44,585 nt of DNA from an archaeon (lineage in GTDB: Archaea > Thermoplasmatota > Thermoplasmata > JAJSAE01), in contig JAJSAE010000027.1 of assembly GCA_024281315.1 (NCBI GenBank), positions 1 through 44,585 of the forward strand, read 5' to 3'. How positions within the stretch are numbered: the stretch's first letter is position 1; each line of letters opens with the position of its first letter. Below are positions 7,658 to 14,978 of the stretch, piece by piece. Below the pieces are notes generated by a model. That model saw only the letters and a program-made list of their open reading frames with translations, made no database searches and was not told where the DNA came from. Made by a program: the position numbers and the translations under genes.

Positions 7658-9367
7658 TTACCTCCGCTTCAGTACAATCACCGCCAGCAGAATACCGACA
7701 ACCGCTATGACGACGATTCCCACGGCCATGTAGATGTACACATCCATGTTAAGGCCGGTCAGCGGTTCATCGGTACCGTTCCCGGTGCTGTTTCCGTCCG
7801 AAACTCCAGAATCGTTTGCACCGCCATCAGAAAAAGCAACCGCGTGCGTGTATATGTAAAGAGAGCCGGTATCCGCTCCCATGACCAGCTGGTCTTCAGC
7901 CGGCACTGGAGACGAGAGAACATAGGAACCGCCGGTTATGGCGTCATTCCAGCGAATAGCCCCGTCCGCCGTGTCCAGTGCGTACAGTGTACTGTTGTCC
8001 TCCGAAGTTACCGCATATATAGTGTCCCCCGCCACAATTGGAGATGCTTTCAGAGGCCCCCCAAGGTCCTTTTCCCAGACCCTGTTTCCATCTTTATTAA
8101 GACAGAGAAGGCTGTTTCCGGCAGCGGCATAGATGTTATTACCGTCGTGGGCCGGTGATGAGGTGGCAGGGCCGGTTTCCGCCGTCCAGAGAATGCTTCC
8201 GTCCGTTTTCGAGAGGGCAGCTATGTTGCCGCTAACCGCTGCATATCCGCTGTAAACCGAGGATGTTACTATGAGCATGTCGCCTGCCACAACCGCACTG
8301 CCCCGTATCTTCCCACCTACGCTGGCGTTCCAGACCTCCCCGCCGCTGGTATTAACAGCATAGAGAACACCGGCATCATTTCCGATGAAGATGTTCTGGC
8401 CGTCTGTGGTGGGTGTGGCCGCATAGATGGAAACGGTGGTGTTGAACCTCCAGTTCATGGTCCCGTTCATGGCCACAGAGTAGAGGTATCCGTCTCCCGA
8501 ACCGACATATACGGAGCCTCCATAATACATAGGACTGCCGGTTATTCCGGTGAATGAGGGAGATGTACCAAATGTCCATTCCTCGCTCCCGTCCTCCGCA
8601 TCGAAGGAATACAGTTTTCCGTCTGTAGAGCCCACGATAACCATTCCGTCGGCATATAGTGATGTTGATGTCTGCCATCCCGCACCCCCGATGTCGCTCT
8701 TCCAGAGGATATTATAATCCCGGTCCATGCAGAACACCTGCGGGCTGCTGTCGTATGAATACGAGGTCCAGTTGTAGAGACCGGAGGTCACCCCGATTAT
8801 CTTACCATCCGCATATATGACGCTGGAGTCGATGAAGCCGTTGTTCATTGGAATCTCCGTTCTGTTCACAGGCCCCGCTATTCCGGCAATAGAAGAGTAA
8901 CCGGGAGCGCCGGGGCCGTTCCTGTATGAAACCCATGGATGCATGTTCTCAGGGGTTGCAGCGGGGGAATCGCCGGGGTACCCTGCCACGAGGCTCCATG
9001 CAATTGCCCCTTTATCAACGGCCACACTGTCCGCACCGGAAGTAGAGAGTTCCCACGAAAAAGACGAGGAGTTCCAGAGCCAGAAGTGCCACCACGGCCC
9101 GGGCCATGCCCCCTCCCGGCCGCCGATGGAGTTCACCATCACGCCGTATGAACTGGTGCTGTAATTGATATCGATGCCCGCACTCTCGCAGGCCGCAAGG
9201 GTCATGTTAAAGGCGCTCCCTGTTTCATTCGATTCGAGCCAGACGGATCTGCCGTCCCCGTAGTCAATGAGGACCGGCACAGATGTTTCTTCTCCCATTA
9301 CTGCATGGGGCGCAAAGAGAACCGCCAGAAAGGCCAGTGCCAGTATTATAACTGCAATTTTTCTCAT
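7658..9367 (-). CDS. Surface protein: DUF4430 domain, PQQ-like beta-propeller, C-terminal membrane anchor
   Basis: A 569-residue protein with a signal peptide (residues 1-25), a DUF4430 domain (about 28-125, with WPGPWWHFWLW and DKGAIAWSLV), a beta-propeller of PQQ-type repeats (about 170-510; repeated W-F/G and LYALDTADG-like blades) and a C-terminal transmembrane helix followed by KRR (about 540-569). It is therefore anchored outside the cell. The N-terminal domain could catch a ligand for the downstream ECF transporter, while the propeller is probably a binding or structural scaffold; no catalytic residues for a PQQ dehydrogenase are apparent. It is the first gene of the operon and sits directly behind an inverted-repeat promoter element. 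Confidence 0.85.
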   Translation of the reverse strand: MRKIAVIILALAFLAVLFAPHAVMGEETSVPVLIDYGDGRSVWLESNETGSAFNMTLAACESAGIDINYSTSSYGVMVNSIGGREGAWPGPWWHFWLWNSSSFSWELSTSGADSVAVDKGAIAWSLVAGYPGDSPAATPENMHPWVSYRNGPGAPGYSSIAGIAGPVNRTEIPMNNGFIDSSVIYADGKIIGVTSGLYNWTSYSYDSSPQVFCMDRDYNILWKSDIGGAGWQTSTSLYADGMVIVGSTDGKLYSFDAEDGSEEWTFGTSPSFTGITGSPMYYGGSVYVGSGDGYLYSVAMNGTMNWRFNTTVSIYAATPTTDGQNIFIGNDAGVLYAVNTSGGEVWNASVGGKIRGSAVVAGDMLIVTSSVYSGYAAVSGNIAALSKTDGSILWTAETGPATSSPAHDGNNIYAAAGNSLLCLNKDGNRVWEKDLGGPLKASPIVAGDTIYAVTSEDNSTLYALDTADGAIRWNDAITGGSYVLSSPVPAEDQLVMGADTGSLYIYTHAVAFSDGGANDSGVSDGNSTGNGTDEPLTGLNMDVYIYMAVGIVVIAVVGILLAVIVLKRR

Positions 9368-9392
9368 ATTCTATCACCGTTTACCTGTATCG

Positions 9393-9411
9393 GTTGGATG
9401 TATCATCCAAC
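9393..9411 (-). promoter_or_regulatory. Perfect 8-bp inverted repeat, candidate operator of the ECF operon
   Basis: GTTGGATG (9393-9400), spacer TAT, CATCCAAC (9404-9411). It lies 25 bp upstream of the first ECF gene (ATG 9367) and just downstream of a TATA box, i.e. over the predicted transcription start, where archaeal repressors usually bind. Confidence 0.65.
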
Positions 9412-9432
9412 TGGCGAGAGGAATGAAACGGG

Positions 9433-9440
9433 GTATAAAA
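9433..9440 (-). promoter_or_regulatory. TATA box of the ECF operon
   Basis: On the minus strand TTTTATAC at 9440-9433. A start site about 25 bp downstream would be near 9410, within the inverted repeat at 9393-9411. Confidence 0.6.
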
Positions 9441-9576
9441 AGGATTCGAAGGGCTCGCCAAATAAATCAGAGCAGAAAGTGAGCTAAAAAGGACAACTTT
9501 AAACCACCAGATTACATGTTAAATCCCAGAACATTTCAAGTTTTTTCACCTCACTCGCCCTGCTTACAACGATAGA

Positions 9577-9585
9577 TTTATATAT
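9577..9585 (+). promoter_or_regulatory. TATA box of the NucS-domain gene
   Basis: TTTATATAT centred 26 bp upstream of ATG 9607 with no Shine-Dalgarno sequence, implying a leaderless mRNA. Confidence 0.6.
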
Positions 9586-9606
9586 GGTTATGCAATCAAT
9601 CTTAGT

Positions 9607-10800
9607 ATGAGTGAAAGAATAGAAAAATTTGTTGATGAAGCAATTAAAAATAATGATATGGCTCTTATTGATGTCTTATGGACTTTATCATATTCTTGGA
9701 GTCCTGGTTATTACGATAATTATTCTGCTTATAGAAGAACTTTTAAAAATTGGTTTCTGCCAATTACTAAACAGAACCTACAGAAGAAGTATAATTTAAA
9801 GAACCCGGGAATAAAAGAAAAGATGAGGCTTTTTTATAGATTTCAAGATGACCTGCCTGAGTTTTTCTACCGAGAAAAAAATCAAGAGGAATTAAGGAAA
9901 ATACTACTTGATAAGACCCCAAAAATCTTGGTCCAAAACCTCAGAAGCAATCTAAAAAATTTGTCTGATCTTGATAAGAATATTCTTTCATTTGTGATAG
10001 CCTATCCAATAAAAGGCAATTTTTGGCGTGGCGATATAGAAGGATATACAAAGATCTTTAATATTTTGTTCGAAGAAGAATTAACACGAGAAAAAGCCAA
10101 TCCAAATAATAGAAGAGGGGTGAATAAAATAACTGGCGGAGCGATTCTAGAAATAGTTAATCCTAATGAAAAGTGGTCTAAGGTTCAGGCCTTAAATGAC
10201 AGTTTTTGGCAATTCGGAGATGAACTGGTAAAGATGGGTGTTGGTTACTGGTATATTTTTATAAGCTCGAAAGGAAATGAACAGATAAGGTTTGTCATCC
10301 CAGATTTTATTTCTGAAGATATTGAGAATAATAAGGAATATTATCAGAAACATCTCCCATTAATTGATAGAGAAAGAATCAAGGAAATAAAAGATGATAT
10401 AAAGCACGGCCTTGAAAATGATGAGACAATAGTTAGTAATCTGTCTGAGCGGGATATCGAAGATTTTTTAGTATCGCACCCAGAAAAGTTAGAAGAGGGT
10501 TTAGTAATGATAGATAGGCAATATAAAACACCCGATGATGTTGGTAGAATGGATATGCTATGCAGGGATAAAGATGGAAATTTTGTTGTCGTAGAGTTGA
10601 AAAAAGATAATGAAGGGCAGGATAAAGCAGTTGGTGAGATTCAAAGATATATGACTTCGGTCGAGAAAAATCTTGCTAAAAACGAAGAAGAGGTTAGGGG
10701 AATTATTGTAGTAAAAGAAGATAATGATAAACTAAAATATTCTATACATGGCTCAAGATTTCACATAGATATAAAAGCATTTAAGGGGATTTCACAATAG
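9607..10800 (+). CDS. NucS/RecB-like nuclease with unrecognised N-terminal domain
   Basis: A 397-residue protein whose C-terminal 125 residues match the NucS (DUF91) endonuclease fold: D316 in GRMDML, E330 and K332 in VVVELKK, Q346 and Y348 in EIQRYM. The D-to-E spacing of 14 residues is the same as in NucS. NucS cuts mismatched or branched DNA. The first 270 residues, rich in aromatic and charged residues (YSWSPGYYDNYSAYRR; WYIFISSKG), are not recognised and replace the usual NucS DNA-binding domain. The gene is much richer in A+T than its neighbours and uses AT-ending codons, so recent transfer is likely. A defence or restriction role is possible but not shown. It stands alone with its own promoter. 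Confidence 0.8.
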   Translation: MSERIEKFVDEAIKNNDMALIDVLWTLSYSWSPGYYDNYSAYRRTFKNWFLPITKQNLQKKYNLKNPGIKEKMRLFYRFQDDLPEFFYREKNQEELRKILLDKTPKILVQNLRSNLKNLSDLDKNILSFVIAYPIKGNFWRGDIEGYTKIFNILFEEELTREKANPNNRRGVNKITGGAILEIVNPNEKWSKVQALNDSFWQFGDELVKMGVGYWYIFISSKGNEQIRFVIPDFISEDIENNKEYYQKHLPLIDRERIKEIKDDIKHGLENDETIVSNLSERDIEDFLVSHPEKLEEGLVMIDRQYKTPDDVGRMDMLCRDKDGNFVVVELKKDNEGQDKAVGEIQRYMTSVEKNLAKNEEEVRGIIVVKEDNDKLKYSIHGSRFHIDIKAFKGISQ

Positions 10801-10822
10801 AAAATACTATTGAGTTTGAGTC

Positions 10823-10830
10823 GTATAAAC
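10823..10830 (+). promoter_or_regulatory. TATA-like box before the structured region
   Basis: GTATAAAC lies 22 bp after the nuclease gene. A start about 25 bp downstream (near 10851) would place the hairpin-rich segment at the beginning of a transcript. Confidence 0.35.
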
Positions 10831-10850
10831 ACATGGTTGTATTGTTTTGG

Positions 10851-11040
10851 CGCTTCAAATCGAGAGGTGTGTCCCTCGGCCGTAACACCCGAAATCACAG
10901 AAGCGGTTACCGCACTCCTCCGACTGACCCTGGCCGAGGGTGTGCTGCTGGCCGTTGATCTTCAGTCATGGTCCGGTGTCGCACCGGCCTCGTGAAGGAA
11001 CCCATTTGCCATGCAGCCTGCACATTGTGCAGGGGTGATA
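10851..11040 (+). ncRNA. Candidate structured RNA or leader of larA
   Basis: This gene-free segment contains several perfect stems: CCCTCGGCC (10873-10881) with GGCCGAGGG (10932-10940); GCGGT-T-ACCGC inside it; CCGGTG-TCG-CACCGG (10973-10987); CCTGCAC-ATT-GTGCAGG (11017-11033). It is GC-rich, next to an AT-rich gene, behind a TATA-like box. I do not recognise RNase P, SRP RNA or a known riboswitch in it. It could be a free ncRNA, a long 5' leader of larA, or a remnant of an element. The strand is inferred only from the TATA box. Confidence 0.35.
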
Positions 11041-11114
11041 AACGCTCGGGAACTATTTAGAGGTTGCGGATAAAGTGGTGCAGAAGGAACACATCTGTGT
11101 ACTTCCTGAAAACC

Positions 11115-11120
11115 TTTTAT
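11115..11120 (+). promoter_or_regulatory. TATA-like box of larA
   Basis: TTTTAT about 50 bp upstream of ATG 11167; a GGGAG Shine-Dalgarno-like sequence at about 11155-11160 precedes the start codon. Confidence 0.35.
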
Positions 11121-11166
11121 GCATCCCCGTGTTTCCACCTTTCATAAAAAACAAGGGAGCGATAGA

Positions 11167-12429
11167 ATGAAGATAGAACTGCCATACGGAGAGAAGAAAC
11201 TGACAGTCAGCGTTTCGGACAAGAATCTGGCCGGCGTAATCCTGCCCACCGATATATCGCCGGAGAAAGGAGCGAGGGATGCAATCGTTCAGGCACTGGA
11301 GCGGCCGATGGGCTCCCGCCCTCTGAACGAGATTGCAAAAGGAAGAAGGGATGCGGTCATAGTTGTGGACGACAACACCCGGCCCTGCCCCACATGGGAG
11401 ATGATACCCCCTGTTCTTGATATACTGAACGGAGCAGGAATCCCCGATGAGAGGATAACCGTCATATTCGCAACCGGCACCCACAGAACCGTGAGAGATG
11501 ATGAGGCGGAGCGGCTGTTAGGAAAAGAGGGTGCGTCACGGGTAAGATACATAAGCAACGACCCGCACGGAGAGGACTTCACATATGTGGGCACAACATC
11601 CAGAGGGACGGACATGGAGGTGAAGAACGCATACCTGAATGCAGACCTGAAGATACTCCTCGGAGATGTGGAAATCCACTACTTCGCAGGGTATGGAGGA
11701 GGAAGAAAGAGCATCCTGCCGGGCATATGCAGTTACAGAACGATTCAGGAGAACTACATCGCCAATTTCTTCAGCCACACCGCTGCTCCCGGAGTCCTTG
11801 ACGGGAATCCGATGTATGAAAATATGACAGAGGCCGCAAGGCTCGCACCCCCGGATTTCACCCTCAATGTGGTTCAGAACAGCAGGCACGAGATTGTAGG
11901 GGCCTTTGCGGGAGATTTTGACATGGTCCTCAGAAAGGGCGCGAGGCTTATAGACCGTATGTATAAGGTGAAGGTGAAGGAGAGGGCGGACATCGTTATC
12001 GCGGCTGCCGACGGGAATCCGCACGACATCAACATGTATCAGGCCTACAAGGCCATTCATCTCTCTCTACCTGTGCTGAAGGATGGGGGGCGCATAATTC
12101 TGGTAGCCGCATGTCCGGACGGTATCGGAAGCAAAGCCTACGGGGAATGGCTGAAAAAATACGACACGCCGGAAGAGGTGGAGGCCGCACTGAGAAAAGA
12201 GTTCATCCCCGGCGGCCACAAGGTGTATTTCCAGTACAACGCTATAAAGAAGGCAAGGATAAGCATGGTAACCGAGATGACAAAAGAAACGGTGGAAAGC
12301 CTGCTGCGGTTCACATACGAGGAGAATGTGCAGGAAGCACTGGAAAAGGCTCTCGAGGAATACGGTGAAAAAAGCCGGGTTCTCGTGATACCGAGGGCCA
12401 CCACGACACTGTCGGAGTGGATGGAATAG
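11167..12429 (+). CDS. larA: LarA-family nickel-pincer-dependent 2-hydroxyacid racemase
   Basis: A 420-residue DUF2088/LarA protein. LarA racemises lactate using a nickel-pincer nucleotide cofactor; related enzymes act on other 2-hydroxyacids, so the substrate is open. Key matches are DDNTRP (69-74), H106 in ATGTHR and H171 in EIHYFAGYGGGRK (proposed catalytic pair), K181 (site of pincer attachment in the lactate enzyme) and H204 (candidate nickel ligand). I chose ATG 11167 for its GGGAG ribosome site and because the length matches the family; the frame from 11119 begins within the promoter. No larB, larC or larE pincer-synthesis genes are in the window. Confidence 0.88.
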   Translation: MKIELPYGEKKLTVSVSDKNLAGVILPTDISPEKGARDAIVQALERPMGSRPLNEIAKGRRDAVIVVDDNTRPCPTWEMIPPVLDILNGAGIPDERITVIFATGTHRTVRDDEAERLLGKEGASRVRYISNDPHGEDFTYVGTTSRGTDMEVKNAYLNADLKILLGDVEIHYFAGYGGGRKSILPGICSYRTIQENYIANFFSHTAAPGVLDGNPMYENMTEAARLAPPDFTLNVVQNSRHEIVGAFAGDFDMVLRKGARLIDRMYKVKVKERADIVIAAADGNPHDINMYQAYKAIHLSLPVLKDGGRIILVAACPDGIGSKAYGEWLKKYDTPEEVEAALRKEFIPGGHKVYFQYNAIKKARISMVTEMTKETVESLLRFTYEENVQEALEKALEEYGEKSRVLVIPRATTTLSEWME

Positions 12430-12435
12430 GTGAAA

Positions 12436-12621
12436 TTAGTCCCGCTCCATCTTCTCCTCTTTCATAACCAGCGGCGTCCCGCACACAGGGCATCTCATGT
12501 TCTTGAGTGTCTGGCCCAGTTCGGCCAGCCCCTTCTCTATCTCCTCCATATTCTCCAGCGGAATGCCCTTCTTGCACATAACGCAGTAGGCCACTTTTCT
12601 TACAGCGGACGAATCTTCCAT
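12436..12621 (-). CDS. Small zinc-ribbon protein
   Basis: A 61-residue protein starting MEDSSAVRKV with two CxxC knuckles (CVMC and CPVC) separated by a 30-residue helical segment, i.e. one zinc ribbon. Similar orphan zinc ribbons are common in archaea and their functions are mostly unknown. ATG 12621 is chosen because a TATA box lies about 25 bp upstream; a longer frame to 12789 would read antisense through the tRNA-Cys gene. It converges with larA, 6 bp apart. Confidence 0.75.
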   Translation of the reverse strand: MEDSSAVRKVAYCVMCKKGIPLENMEEIEKGLAELGQTLKNMRCPVCGTPLVMKEEKMERD

Positions 12622-12640
12622 GTAGCCAATATAAGCAGAG

Positions 12641-12690
12641 AAGCATATAAAGTTAGCGGTCTTTTTGAAAGCGGGTGTAAGAGTTATATA
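12641..12690. promoter_or_regulatory. Divergent promoters for zinc-ribbon gene and tRNA-Cys
   Basis: On the minus strand CTTTATATG (12652-12644) serves the zinc-ribbon gene about 25 bp away. On the plus strand TTATATA (12684-12690) lies about 28 bp upstream of the tRNA-Cys 5' end. Confidence 0.55.
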
Positions 12691-12714
12691 CCCGAAAATA
12701 TTAGCAGGTGCCGT

Positions 12715-12788
12715 GCCGGGGTGACAGAGCGGCCATGTGGCGGACTGCAGATCCGTATACGGGAGTTCAAATCCCCCCCCCGGCCCCA
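12715..12788 (+). tRNA. tRNA-Cys(GCA), with atypical T stem and discriminator
   Basis: Acceptor GCCGGGG (12715-12721) pairs fully with CCCCGGC (12778-12784). The anticodon stem GCGGA/TCCGT holds loop CTGCAGA, anticodon GCA. The T loop is TTCAAAT. Oddities: the T stem GGGAG faces CCCCC, giving an A-C mismatch, and the discriminator at 12785 is C where tRNA-Cys normally has U, an identity element. CCA follows at 12786-12788. Both oddities adjoin a 9-C run, so a base-call error is possible. Confidence 0.88.
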
Positions 12789-12797
12789 TAATATTCC

Positions 12798-12947
12798 TTA
12801 TTTTAAGAAGAGCATCAGAATCATTGCATAACCGATTGCAGTCATGGCCAGCGACACGATTACAGCGATAATAAGCAGCCTTCTCCTATTCCTGAATATC
12901 TCTTCGTCCGGCGGCGGTGTATAATCGAGAATGTTATTTATGGTCAT
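12798..12947 (-). CDS. Small single-span membrane protein at the end of the ATP synthase operon (AhaG-like position)
   Basis: A 49-residue frame, ATG 12947 to TAA 12798: a short acidic/proline N-terminus (MTINNILDYTPPPDEEIF), a basic RNRRR and one hydrophobic helix (LLIIAVIVSLAMTAIGYAMILMLF split by few polar residues), ending in Lys. The start overlaps the end of the subunit D gene by 14 bp, so it belongs to the operon. Methanosarcina A-type ATPase operons end with a similarly placed small gene, ahaG, after ahaD; homology is not established here. It is too short for usual gene-calling cut-offs. Confidence 0.6.
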   Translation of the reverse strand: MTINNILDYTPPPDEEIFRNRRRLLIIAVIVSLAMTAIGYAMILMLFLK

Positions 12948-13575
12948 TGCGCTCTCCCTTGTCCTTTATCCTCTTCAGTCGAAATGTGTTCTCCCTCTCC
13001 ATCTCCTCCAGCCTCAATTCGATAAAACGCTCGGCCTCCTGCAGTTCCGGTGTGACCTTGAATTCCAGAGCGTTGACCCTTCTCTTGGTCTTCTCAATCT
13101 CATCCAGAAGTTTCTTCATGCTCGTCTCAATCTCCGCCGCTCTTATGATGCTTTCCACCAGCTCCTCATACGCCTTTGCCGCATCGTTTATATAAGGAGA
13201 GGTCCCGATAAGGCCGTACCCTCTCTCATCCACCGGCGTTTTTATACTGTTGGCCCGTATCTGGGGCACCACAACTCCCATAAGATTTCTGGACTCCAGT
13301 TCAATCTCCGGGTGCTTGGTCAGGGCGAAGGAGGCGGATTTAACGGAGAACGACCCTTCTACCGCGGATGCAATGGCAATGCTTTCCTGCGCCGCCGCGT
13401 ACTGCTTCGCAAGGGTGTCCCTCATCTCCCTTGCGCTGTCCAGAATGTTAAAGAATTCCAAAATAAGGCCATCTCTCTTCATTTTCAGGAGTTTATGGCC
13501 GCTTCTGGATATGGCAATCTTCTTCTTCACGCCGAGCAGTTCGGAGCGGGTCGGTTTTACATCTCTTACGGCCAT
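12934..13575 (-). CDS. atpD: A-type ATP synthase subunit D
   Basis: A 213-residue central-stalk subunit, equivalent to gamma of F-type enzymes, which rotates within the A3B3 head. The sequence has the characteristic N-terminal DVKPTRSELLGVKKKI and long antiparallel coiled coil ending in LEFKVTPELQEAERFIELRLEE-type helices. ATG 13575 is chosen: it yields the family length, has a GAGGG ribosome site, and lies 17 bp after the atpB stop. The longer frame from 13692 lies inside atpB. It overlaps the small membrane gene by 14 bp. Confidence 0.93.
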   Translation of the reverse strand: MAVRDVKPTRSELLGVKKKIAISRSGHKLLKMKRDGLILEFFNILDSAREMRDTLAKQYAAAQESIAIASAVEGSFSVKSASFALTKHPEIELESRNLMGVVVPQIRANSIKTPVDERGYGLIGTSPYINDAAKAYEELVESIIRAAEIETSMKKLLDEIEKTKRRVNALEFKVTPELQEAERFIELRLEEMERENTFRLKRIKDKGERNDHK

Positions 13576-13592
13576 TTTATCCCTCTGCTTCT

Positions 13593-14978
13593 TTACGCTG
13601 TCCTGGTCATGTGAGCAGGATGGTATTTCTCTATGAACTTGCGGTCTATTCTTGTCAGAGCCTCCTCCGGCAGATTGGTAACGAGTTCCCATGAGAGATT
13701 CAGGGTATCCTCTATGGAACGGCCCTCATTTACCCCCTGCCTGACAAATCTGTCCTCGAACAGGTCCGCAAATTCAAGGAATTTTCTGTCCCTCTCCGAA
13801 AGAGCGTCCTTTCCAACTATCGCCACAAGACCGCGCAGGTCCTTTCCCTCGGCATAGGCGGCATATAACTGGTCGGATATGGCTTTGTGGTCGTCTCTTG
13901 TCATGCCCAGCCCGATACCGGCGTTCATGAGTCTCGATAGGGAGGCGGAGACATTAATCGGCGGATAAATACCTCTCATATGAAGGCCTCTATCAGCAAC
14001 AATCTGACCTTCGGTAATATAAGCGCTCAGGTCTGGAATGGGATGGGTGATGTCGTCACCGGGCATGGATAGAATCGGCACCTGTGTTATGGAACCCTTC
14101 TTCCCCTTTATTTTGCCTGCCCTCTCATAAAGGGTTGCAAGGTCGGTGTACATATAACCCGGATAGCCTCTTCTGCCGGGAACCTCCTCTCTGGCCGCAC
14201 CGATCTGTCTCAATGCTTCGCAGTAGTTGGTCATATCAGTCAGAATAACAAGAACATGCATATCCAGTTCGAATGCAAGGTACTCGGCCGTGGTGAGCGC
14301 AAGCCTCGGAGTGATTATCCTCTCGATTGCCGCATCATCGGCAAGGTTAAGAAAGACAACCGCTCTCTGAAGTGCCCCGGTCCTCTCAAAGTCCTCCATA
14401 AAATGGTCCGCCTCCTCATGAGTGATGCCCATTGCCGCGAAGACCACGGCAAACTCCTCCTCCGTACCGGGCACCTTGGCCTGTCTGGCAATCTGGAGTG
14501 CAATGTCGTTGTGCGGGAGGCCGGAACCGGAGAATATCGGGAGTTTCTGCCCCCTCACCAGCGTATTCATGCCGTCTATCGTTGAGATGCCTGTCTGAAT
14601 GAACTCCTTGGGCGATTCTCTGGCATAGGGATTGATAGCCGCACCGGTAATATCCAGTTTTTTCTCAGATATAATATCGGGCCCTCCGTCAAGCGGGGTG
14701 CCGGCACCAGAAAGAATCCTGCCTAGCATGTTGCGAGAGACCGGCATTTTCAGTGTTTCACCCAGAAATCTCACACGAGACGCCCTATCAATACCGGCAG
14801 TTCCCTCGAATATCTGGACGGCAACGAGATCCTTCGATGTGTCCAGCACTTGTCCTCTCTTCTGCGAGCCATCGGGAAGAATAATGCTTACAAGTTCACC
14901 GTACATCACTGGCTCTGTCTTCTCTACAAACACCAGCGGGCCGGCGATTTCGGTAATGGTTCTGTAATCCTTCATCAT
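13593..14978 (-). CDS. atpB: A-type ATP synthase subunit B
   Basis: A 461-residue non-catalytic nucleotide-binding subunit of the A3B3 hexamer. It begins [24 protein letters not shown], typical of archaeal B subunits, and contains [21 protein letters not shown], and the [11 protein letters not shown] and [10 protein letters not shown] segments. It lacks a full Walker A, as expected of B. The first ATG (14978) overlaps the atpA stop (ATGA); a second in-frame ATG follows at once, and an AGGAGGAG ribosome site precedes both. Confidence 0.96.
   Translation of the reverse strand: MMKDYRTITEIAGPLVFVEKTEPVMYGELVSIILPDGSQKRGQVLDTSKDLVAVQIFEGTAGIDRASRVRFLGETLKMPVSRNMLGRILSGAGTPLDGGPDIISEKKLDITGAAINPYARESPKEFIQTGISTIDGMNTLVRGQKLPIFSGSGLPHNDIALQIARQAKVPGTEEEFAVVFAAMGITHEEADHFMEDFERTGALQRAVVFLNLADDAAIERIITPRLALTTAEYLAFELDMHVLVILTDMTNYCEALRQIGAAREEVPGRRGYPGYMYTDLATLYERAGKIKGKKGSITQVPILSMPGDDITHPIPDLSAYITEGQIVADRGLHMRGIYPPINVSASLSRLMNAGIGLGMTRDDHKAISDQLYAAYAEGKDLRGLVAIVGKDALSERDRKFLEFADLFEDRFVRQGVNEGRSIEDTLNLSWELVTNLPEEALTRIDRKFIEKYHPAHMTRTA

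Noticed and set aside
9368-9430. Cobalamin riboswitch before the ECF operon
   Set aside because: The leader is too short and only a simple inverted repeat is present; no B12-box-like sequence is seen.
12436-12789. 117-residue version of the zinc-ribbon protein
   Set aside because: The N-terminal half reads antisense through tRNA-Cys and across a TATA box; the start at 12621 is better placed.
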